From positions 1 to 6,327 of the forward strand of contig CAMHRD010000070.1 in NCBI GenBank assembly GCA_946187365.1: a stretch of DNA of 6,327 bases, given 5' to 3'. This DNA comes from an uncultured Bacteroidales bacterium (GTDB lineage: Bacteria; Bacteroidota; Bacteroidia; Bacteroidales; UBA932). The notes beneath the pieces are model-generated. The model was not told where the DNA came from and did no database searches. It was given only the letters and a program-made list of their open reading frames with translations. Every line of letters starts with the position of its first letter. Within the stretch, counting starts at the first letter, position 1. Below are positions 1-5,674 of the stretch, piece by piece. The position numbers were made by a program, and so were the translations under genes.

Positions 1-804
1 AATAAAACTATAAGCAACGCCACCTGGTATGACAGTGACGGAATACGTTACTCCATTCCGGTGAACACCAAGGATCCTTCTATTTCCACCTATCTGATAA
101 CCAGATATACCACTCCGCTGGATTCCAAGAAGATATGGTCTTTGACTCTGAGCGGAGACGTCAATTATTCCTATTACACAAGTTATCAGCCAACCGGAAC
201 ACTTCCTGGGTTGGACAAAGATACTTTTGACTACGAAGCCTTTATGGAGCAGTTCTGGGGAGACAGCAAAGGCAGCAGATTTTACAGCGGTGCAAGCGGC
301 TTTAAGAAGAGCACAACCAACAACTTCTCTCCTGCTGTAGGTTTCAGCATAAAGTGTAATCAGAAGCAGTACTTCTTCTCATTTGGTGCGGGAACAACCG
401 GAGAAATTTTCCGTTATTCTTTGAATAAGAGGATAAATACCAAGACGTTAGTCTCACATTTTACTGCAGAGGGAAGTTATACTACAAATAATGGTTATGA
501 GTTCTCTACAGATATTGGACTCCACACCTACACCGGCTACGAGAAGGGTTACGGCAAACCTCTGTGGAGATGGAATTTAGAAGTTTCCAAGAATATAGGA
601 GCCTTTAACCTCAGCTTTAAAGTTAGAGATATTCTCAACCAGCAACGGAACAGAATCCACACTGTAACAGATAATTATGAGGAAGATTCCTACAGGCTCA
701 TTATGGGACGTTACATATTGTTCGGCGTGAAGTGGAACTTTGGTAAGATGAACGCCAAGCAGAATGACAGGGCTCAGAGAGCAGTTTGGAACTCTGTGTT
801 CTAA
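1..804 (+). CDS. TonB-dependent-receptor-like outer-membrane beta-barrel protein, C-terminal part (5' truncated by window edge)
   Basis: The frame is open from base 1, so the GTG at 61 is an internal valine codon and not a start. 267 residues are visible before the TAA at 802-804. The sequence has the alternating aromatic/polar pattern of transmembrane beta-strands (for example WSLTLSGDVNYSYY and QYFFSFGAG). It ends in a block typical of Bacteroidota outer-membrane barrels of the TonB-receptor superfamily (OMP_b-brl_3 type): W-W-LEVSKN, then RDILNQ at visible residues 209-214, then a last strand RYILFGVKWNFGK at 237-249. An 18-residue polar tail follows, ending in Phe. Such proteins usually have a carboxypeptidase-like N-terminal domain and a plug, both off the left edge, so TonB dependence and ligand cannot be judged. 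It is convergent with the corrinoid operon and not part of it. A role in corrinoid uptake is possible but unsupported. The family call is good; the exact function is unknown. Confidence 0.8.
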   Translation, partial: NKTISNATWYDSDGIRYSIPVNTKDPSISTYLITRYTTPLDSKKIWSLTLSGDVNYSYYTSYQPTGTLPGLDKDTFDYEAFMEQFWGDSKGSRFYSGASGFKKSTTNNFSPAVGFSIKCNQKQYFFSFGAGTTGEIFRYSLNKRINTKTLVSHFTAEGSYTTNNGYEFSTDIGLHTYTGYEKGYGKPLWRWNLEVSKNIGAFNLSFKVRDILNQQRNRIHTVTDNYEEDSYRLIMGRYILFGVKWNFGKMNAKQNDRAQRAVWNSVF

Positions 805-850
805 GATTCCGGGAAGATAGTTTCTTTGGGTGAGGCGGCGGGCAGGGCTG

Positions 851-1660
851 CTAACGCTTAATAATGACCCTTAAAAGGGATTTGTCAAAAGTTATGCCTT
901 CACGTTCTATGAAGGCGGAGAGTTCTCCGCTTTCTGCCAGTTCTTTAGGCGTGCCTACAAAGATGCTCCCCTTTTGCATCAGCCAGATACGGTCTGCAAT
1001 TTGAAGCGTAAGTTCCAGATCGTGAGTGGAGAGGAAGATGGTTTTGTTACTCTCTTTGCAGAGTCTTTTAAGGAGCTGCATAGTTTCAATCTTAGAGGGG
1101 AAGTCCAAAAAGGCGGTAGGTTCGTCAAGACAGATGATGGGGGTTTGCTGTGCTATAGCTTTGGCTATCATTACTTTCTGACGTTCACCATCGCTGAGGG
1201 TCTGAATCATTCTATCCTTTAAAGATTCTATACCTATCTGTTTAATGGCGGCGTTAATTATCTGACGGTCTTCATCCTCCAGCTTTCCCCAGAATCCGGT
1301 GTAAGGGCTTCTGCCCAAAGAGACCAGCTCCTCCACCGTCATATTCTGAATTTGAGGACGGTGGGTTAAGACAACGCCCACTTTCTTGGAAAACTCTTTA
1401 TCTGTATAGGAACTTATAGATTTGCCATCTATGTAAACCTCTCCGTCCAGTTTTGGCTGGAAGGCGCATAATGTCTTGAGAAGAGTAGATTTACCTATGC
1501 CGTTTGGCCCTATGAGGCAGGTAAGGAGGCCGCTTTTAAGAGAGGCATTAATGTTTTTTGCAACCTCTTTAACGGAGTGCTTGGTTTTATAACCAATAGA
1601 GAGATTCATGAGGGTTACCGTCTCCATAGCTTCTGTTGTTTGGGTCTTATTCTCCGTCAT
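851..1660 (-). CDS. btuD: ABC transporter ATP-binding protein, FecE/BtuD family, probable cobalamin/corrinoid importer ATPase
   Basis: A 269-residue cytoplasmic ATPase that would power the BtuC permease encoded just upstream. Visible motifs are Walker A GPNGIGKST (51-59), the family block TVEELVSLGRSPYTGFWG (108-125), a signature LSDGERQ (155-161), Walker B IICLDE (175-180), D-loop AFLD (183-186) and the H-loop histidine in STHD (H213). Two positions differ from the textbook. The Q-loop glutamine is replaced: aligning on the following TV places T99 of VVLTHRP there. The signature reads LSDGE instead of LSGGQ. The LTxRP form is, from memory, usual in Bacteroidota relatives, so loss of function is not implied. 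Length and the region after the H-loop (TPKELAESGEL) fit the family. The start at 1660 is chosen for a strong AAGGAGG seven bases upstream; a Met at residue 12 is the alternative. The gene overlaps the end of btuC by 14 bases. Siderophore or haem transport is the main alternative; corrinoid is inferred from the operon. Confidence 0.85.
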   Translation of the reverse strand: MTENKTQTTEAMETVTLMNLSIGYKTKHSVKEVAKNINASLKSGLLTCLIGPNGIGKSTLLKTLCAFQPKLDGEVYIDGKSISSYTDKEFSKKVGVVLTHRPQIQNMTVEELVSLGRSPYTGFWGKLEDEDRQIINAAIKQIGIESLKDRMIQTLSDGERQKVMIAKAIAQQTPIICLDEPTAFLDFPSKIETMQLLKRLCKESNKTIFLSTHDLELTLQIADRIWLMQKGSIFVGTPKELAESGELSAFIEREGITFDKSLLRVIIKR

Positions 1661-2678
1661 TCTCTTTCCTCCTTCTAAAAATTACAGATGCAATTATTGG
1701 GGCGCCAATCAGGGCCGTTACGGAATTTACAGGAAGCGCTCCCTCAAAGCCCGGCATCCTTGCAACCAGTGAGCAGAGAAGTGCAAGGGCTGCTCCCGCC
1801 AGCATGGTTGCGGGAACCAGAACCTTGTGGTCTGAACTCTTAAAGAGTGCACGGCAAAGGTGAGGAACCGCAAGACCTATGAACATTATAGGGCCGCAAT
1901 ATGCTGTTACTATGGCAACTAAGACTCCGGAGTTTAAGATTACCAGAGTTCTGGCACGGCTTACGTTAAGCCCCAGGTTCTTTGCATAATCGTCTCCCAG
2001 AAGCATAAGGTTAAGACTCTTAACAAGTAGAAAACTCAGAGGCAGAAGCAGAATCATCATAGTTACAAAGAGCAGCATCTGATCTCCGGAAACTCTTGCA
2101 AATGAGCCCAGTCCCCAAACAACGTAGGCCTTAACATCCTCCTCTGAAGAGAAGAACTTTAAGACTCCGACTATGGCTGTTACAAGGTATCCTATCATAA
2201 CGCCAATGATAAGAAGCGTTACGTTGCCCTTAACCTTTCTGGCTATGTAAACAATAAGAGCCATCACCGCCAGAGAGCCAATTATTGCAGCAACTGAGAT
2301 GGCGGCATCTCCCACGTAACCCATTCTGCTTAAGGAGACTCCGGCAAGTGATGAGGACATCAGAACCACCATTGCAACACCCAGGCTGGCTCCGTTGGAG
2401 ATACCCAGAACGGAAGGACCTGCAAGCGGGTTGCGGAAGATGGTCTGCATCTGAAGTCCGCTTACCGCCAATCCCGCTCCGGCAACTATTGCAACAAGTG
2501 CCTGCGGTAATCTGGATTTTAAAATTATGTTGGAGAATATCTCGTTGGAGCGGTCTCCAAAGAGAATGCTGAGCGTATCGTTTACCGGTATCTTCACACT
2601 ACCGAGCAGCAGATTCAGAATCAGAAGAATCAGAATCAGTACAACAAGTATTATGAGTTTACCGCCCCTTTTAAACAT
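1647..2678 (-). CDS. btuC: FecCD/BtuC-family ABC transporter permease, probable cobalamin/corrinoid importer
   Basis: A 343-residue inner-membrane permease. Members of this family have about ten transmembrane helices and work as a dimer with two ATPases. Hydrophobic segments are visible around residues 7-25, 57-75, 93-113, 123-145, 153-175, 202-220, 244-262, 285-305 and 317-334. Family hallmarks are RLPQALVAIVAGAGLAVSG (56-74), followed by QTIFRNPLAGPSVLGISNGA (78-97); GPIMFIGLAVPHLCR (262-276) with the conserved pattern before the coupling region; and LPVNSVTALIGAP (315-327). The short basic tail RRRKENDGE is cytoplasmic in the family. Length matches the usual 320-350 residues. The ATG at 2678 lies 16 bases after the btuF stop with no evident Shine-Dalgarno, which is common in Bacteroidota. 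The family cannot be split by substrate from sequence alone; the corrinoid assignment rests on the neighbouring cbi genes. Confidence 0.87.
   Translation of the reverse strand: MFKRGGKLIILVVLILILLILNLLLGSVKIPVNDTLSILFGDRSNEIFSNIILKSRLPQALVAIVAGAGLAVSGLQMQTIFRNPLAGPSVLGISNGASLGVAMVVLMSSSLAGVSLSRMGYVGDAAISVAAIIGSLAVMALIVYIARKVKGNVTLLIIGVMIGYLVTAIVGVLKFFSSEEDVKAYVVWGLGSFARVSGDQMLLFVTMMILLLPLSFLLVKSLNLMLLGDDYAKNLGLNVSRARTLVILNSGVLVAIVTAYCGPIMFIGLAVPHLCRALFKSSDHKVLVPATMLAGAALALLCSLVARMPGFEGALPVNSVTALIGAPIIASVIFRRRKENDGE
1668..1674 (-). promoter_or_regulatory. Shine-Dalgarno site of btuD, inside the end of btuC
   Basis: The minus strand reads AAGGAGG here, seven bases before the ATG at 1658-1660. 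It is made from the Arg-Arg-Arg codons near the end of BtuC, so BtuC translation runs through the site. It decides the btuD start and suggests translational coupling, which suits subunits made in equal amounts. Neither btuF nor btuC has a comparable site. Confidence 0.75.
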
Positions 2679-2694
2679 AACTATTTAGGTAGTA

Positions 2695-3876
2695 CTATTT
2701 AAGCAGTTTATAGAATGTTGGCTGGTAATCCTCCTCCACAAGTTCTGGGTGGAAGATTGCAATAAAGTCTTTGAGTATAAGGTCCGGATGTACCGGTGCA
2801 AGTTCATAGTAAGGGGTCTGCTTCATGTTGCAGTAGATTACCCTCTTCTTTTTGAAGGCATCAAAGAGTACGTTTCTTGGCTCAGACTTTTTAAGGGCAT
2901 CGTATGAGAAATCTCCGGAGAAGGAGTTGAGGATTCTCCAATAGTCTGCCTTTGCGCAGGTTGCATAAATCTTCTCAAACTCTATGTTTACTCCGCCGGT
3001 GTTGTCATCATCTATCAGATAGTCCGCTCCGGCATCTCTGAAGATCTGAGCCAGGTGGTTCTTTCCGCCAACTGCATACCAGTTGCCGGAGTGCATCTCT
3101 CCGCTGAATACTGTAGGACGGGTGGTGGCATCATTGGCCAACTTCTTCATGTTAAGATAGTTGTTCTCTATCTGAGAGAAGAGTTCATTGGAGAACTTCT
3201 CCTTGCCAATGAACATTGCAATGAATTTAATCCACTCCGCCTGTCCCAGCGGCTGCAACTCTTTGTATCCAAGATAAGGAATCAGAGTAATACCCGTCTC
3301 CTTAATGGCGTCATAACCCCCTCTTTTAAACGGAGATATGAAGATGGCCTCCGGGTTGGCGGCCATAATGAGTTCCTGGTCAAAGTTCCCCTCCTGTCCA
3401 ATCTTCTGCAGTTTGCCGTTCTTTACCCTCTCCAGCAAGTCCTTGTTAAAGAGGTTCTTGGTGCTGGTGATTGCCGTAAGATAATCGTGAGCCTCAAGTG
3501 CGGTAAAGGCGGAGATCTGAAGCAGTGTCATTGCAATGGTTCTCTGAAGAGGAACCTTCACAACGGTATAATCATCCGGAATAAGAGGAGCGTAGATGGT
3601 CTCCTGCAACCCCTTTGGAACCAGCGCAAAGCGGTAGCCTATAGGCATTTGCTCCGAGTCATCACTCTGAGGGTCCTTAATCTCCACAAGGCGGATTCCA
3701 TCCTTGATGTACTCAACGGAGAAACCCTTGGCGTAAGTTGGAGAGATAAGAGCCGCAGAGTCCGTTATTGCAGCAATATCCGCAGCGGTCTCTTTGGATA
3801 TCTTTTTGTTTGAGTTGCAACCAAAAAGCAGGGTGACTGCAGTCAGTATCAGAAGTGTCTTTCTTAAAATTTTCAT
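2695..3876 (-). CDS. btuF: Lipoprotein substrate-binding protein of the BtuF/FecB type, probable corrinoid binder
   Basis: A 393-residue periplasmic substrate-binding protein with a lipoprotein signal peptide: basic MKILRK, a hydrophobic core, and the lipobox LFGC with the acylated cysteine at residue 20. The binding fold (PF01497 type) begins near residue 105 (TVVKVPLQRTIAMTLLQ). It includes KIGQEGNFDQELIMAANPEAI (158-178), the usual end of the first lobe, where E168 is a candidate for the acidic residue that docks on permease arginines. The second lobe runs from about 253 (RPTVFSGEM) to the end, with the typical closing segment HPDLILKDFIAIFHPEL (363-379). It is longer than E. coli BtuF (266 residues), mainly through about 85 residues between the lipobox and the first lobe, a layout I associate with Bacteroidota members. 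It lies 22 bases after the cbiJ-cbiD stop and just before btuC. No Shine-Dalgarno is evident. The ligand is not proven; ferric siderophore or haem is the alternative. Confidence 0.82.
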   Translation of the reverse strand: MKILRKTLLILTAVTLLFGCNSNKKISKETAADIAAITDSAALISPTYAKGFSVEYIKDGIRLVEIKDPQSDDSEQMPIGYRFALVPKGLQETIYAPLIPDDYTVVKVPLQRTIAMTLLQISAFTALEAHDYLTAITSTKNLFNKDLLERVKNGKLQKIGQEGNFDQELIMAANPEAIFISPFKRGGYDAIKETGITLIPYLGYKELQPLGQAEWIKFIAMFIGKEKFSNELFSQIENNYLNMKKLANDATTRPTVFSGEMHSGNWYAVGGKNHLAQIFRDAGADYLIDDDNTGGVNIEFEKIYATCAKADYWRILNSFSGDFSYDALKKSEPRNVLFDAFKKKRVIYCNMKQTPYYELAPVHPDLILKDFIAIFHPELVEEDYQPTFYKLLK

Positions 3877-3898
3877 ATCGTTTACATTTCAAAGTTAA

Positions 3899-5674
3899 TC
3901 AAAAGAAAATAGAGCCGTTTTCACTTATCAAAAGAACCGTCAGTTCTGCGTTTGGAGAGTTTGGAGAGCAGACCTTGTGGCACTTTGTAATTACCGTATT
4001 TACAAAGGATTGCATATTCTCTGCAGGCACAATCTCCCAGAGTTCCCTTGCCAGTGTTATGGTGTAGGCCTTGTTAACTATCTCCTCCGAGCAGCCGGAC
4101 TCTTTGAGAACCGAGGCAATGAAATCTCTGTTAATTGTAACGTTGCTGCTGTGAGTGTCCAGGTTGCCCTCTGCAAGTTTTACCGCCTTACCCAGCATAA
4201 TGCCAAGAGAGATAAGTTTGAATCCTAGTTCATTTGCAATGGAAATGGTATCTCCTATCTTGTTCCCGTACTGCACAAAAGCCTGTGGCGGAAGTGTGTT
4301 GTAAAACCTCTTAAGACACCCCTCGCTCTTTGCTCCACTGTTTATTACAACACGCTCGCTATTAGAGGCTTTAGCCACCTCCATACACTTTCTTATGGAG
4401 CTTACAAAGCTCTCCTCGGAGAAGGGTTTAATTATGCCGCTTACCCCAATAATGCTTATTCCCCCTTCAATACCAAGACGAGGATTAAAGGTGCGGTGAG
4501 CAATCTCCTCACCACCCGGAACAGAGACGGTTACCTTAAAACCTCTATTGGAAAATCTTGCTCTGAGGTTATCTTCTATCATCTTTCTTGGGGCCTTGTT
4601 TATTGCCGCCTCACCCGGAGGATAATCAAAGCCGGGCAGAGTTATGCGTCCAACTCCCTCTCCTCCAACTATCTCAATATCTGAGGTTTTAAGAAGTTCC
4701 ACTCTTGAGTGAATCTCCATCTTGTCAGTTACGTCCGGGTCATCTCCGCTGTCCTTTACAACGTATGCGTGGCCCACTTCCGCGTTAACGGTCTCAACAG
4801 GGATGCTTTCACCGTTGGGAAGAAGAAGGAAAACCATATTTGTGAAAGTGCCCTCAACAAGTGAAGTTGCGGCCGCAATGGCGGCAGCGGTAGCACAGCT
4901 TCCCGTAGTAAGTCCGCTGTGAAGAGGATAGAACTCCGGCAGAAGTTTTTCCACCATTCGCCTCATTCCGTAAGGGCCGTTAACCGTTATAAACTCCTCA
5001 GGCAGAGAAGGTCTCTTAATTACAAAAATTCTGATTCCAATTTTAAGGGCCGCCTCAACTTTCTCACTGTAACCTCCGGAAAGACCGCTCTCCTTAAGAA
5101 GAAGAGCATCCGGCTTAATCTTTTCCAGCACCTTGGACTGATCCTCCTCTTTGCTGTAGTAGCAAATGTGCGCCTCATCTACCCCCTCTCTCTTTGCAAG
5201 ATTAATGGAACTCTCACGCTCCAGTATGCGATGGAACACCTCTATTCCGCTCTCTGCCAGGCCTTTTAACTTCCCGATAGATTTTACTCCGGCCGTGGAG
5301 AGAACCCTCTTTGCACCCTTCAGTTTCTCTACCGCATCTGAAAAATCTTCACACCAGATAAAACGGAAATCTCTCTTGGGATAGATTCTTTCAAATCTAA
5401 TAACTGGAACTTTTACGTGCCTGCTTGCCTTCTCTATGTTGGAATGAAGTTCGGATGCAAAGGGATGTGCGGCATCTATAATGAGTCTGATATCATTCTC
5501 TCTGCAGAAGGTCTCCATACCCTCCGCAGTCATTGCACCGCTTATTATAACTCCGTTACTTACAGAGAGATGCTGTTCTCCATCGTGAGTGGAATAGAAG
5601 TAAAGGGAGCCAGACTCCTCCAGTTCCTTTACGGCTATGCGCCCCTCCGTTGTGCCTCCGAATACCAAAATCAT
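3899..5674 (-). CDS. cbiJ-cbiD: Bifunctional precorrin-6A reductase (CbiJ/CobK) and cobalt-precorrin-5B C1-methyltransferase (CbiD) fusion
   Basis: A 591-residue fusion of two cytoplasmic corrin-ring enzymes. Residues 1 to about 247 are CbiJ/CobK, which reduces (cobalt-)precorrin-6A to 6B with a reduced pyridine nucleotide. They carry the N-terminal GGTTEGR (6-12), DAAHPFA (67-73), STAGVKSIGKL (126-136) and KESGLSGGYSEKVEAA (194-209). Residues about 250-591 are CbiD, which methylates C1 of cobalt-precorrin-5B using SAM. They carry LHSGLTTGSCATAAA (251-265), VKDSGDDPDVTD (306-317), GGEGVGRITLPG (337-348), GEAAINKAPRKMI (354-366), NPRLGIEGGISIIGVSGI (397-414), QYGNKIGDTISIA (468-480) and GKAVKLAEGNLDTHSS (495-510). 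Each half has about full family length and all these motifs are intact, so both are probably active. The linker is only a few residues. CbiD makes the 6A that CbiJ consumes, so the fusion joins consecutive steps, with the later enzyme N-terminal. The start overlaps the upstream stop as ATGA; an AAAGG lies about six bases before it. Confidence 0.93.
   Translation of the reverse strand: MILVFGGTTEGRIAVKELEESGSLYFYSTHDGEQHLSVSNGVIISGAMTAEGMETFCRENDIRLIIDAAHPFASELHSNIEKASRHVKVPVIRFERIYPKRDFRFIWCEDFSDAVEKLKGAKRVLSTAGVKSIGKLKGLAESGIEVFHRILERESSINLAKREGVDEAHICYYSKEEDQSKVLEKIKPDALLLKESGLSGGYSEKVEAALKIGIRIFVIKRPSLPEEFITVNGPYGMRRMVEKLLPEFYPLHSGLTTGSCATAAAIAAATSLVEGTFTNMVFLLLPNGESIPVETVNAEVGHAYVVKDSGDDPDVTDKMEIHSRVELLKTSDIEIVGGEGVGRITLPGFDYPPGEAAINKAPRKMIEDNLRARFSNRGFKVTVSVPGGEEIAHRTFNPRLGIEGGISIIGVSGIIKPFSEESFVSSIRKCMEVAKASNSERVVINSGAKSEGCLKRFYNTLPPQAFVQYGNKIGDTISIANELGFKLISLGIMLGKAVKLAEGNLDTHSSNVTINRDFIASVLKESGCSEEIVNKAYTITLARELWEIVPAENMQSFVNTVITKCHKVCSPNSPNAELTVLLISENGSIFF
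5671..5674 (-). other. ATGA stop/start overlap between cbiF and cbiJ-cbiD
   Basis: On the minus strand the start ATG of the fusion gene (5672-5674) and the TGA stop of cbiF (5671-5673) share bases. This arrangement usually means translational coupling by re-initiation, and it places both genes on one transcript. Confidence 0.85.

Noticed and set aside
61..63. GTG at 61 as the start of the outer-membrane protein
   Set aside because: The frame is open from base 1, no ribosome site precedes it, and the protein would begin in mid-barrel without signal peptide.
868..879. Perfect inverted repeat CCCTTAAAAGGG near the end of btuD as a possible terminator
   Set aside because: The stem is only five pairs with a two-base loop, it lies inside btuD codons, and no T-run follows on either strand.
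3055..3813. A 252-codon open frame on the + strand, antisense to btuF
   Set aside because: Its translation shows no recognisable domain, and it lies wholly inside a well-supported minus-strand lipoprotein gene whose frame has clear family motifs. It is a shadow frame, as are the shorter + strand frames over the rest of the operon.
3890..3897. The minus strand reads TAACTTTG between cbiJ-cbiD and btuF, matching the Bacteroidota -7 element TAnnTTTG
   Set aside because: No TTG/TTTG element is found 19-21 bases upstream, the leader would be only about nine bases, and about three matches to a six-base motif are expected by chance in both strands of this window. An internal btuF promoter is not supported.
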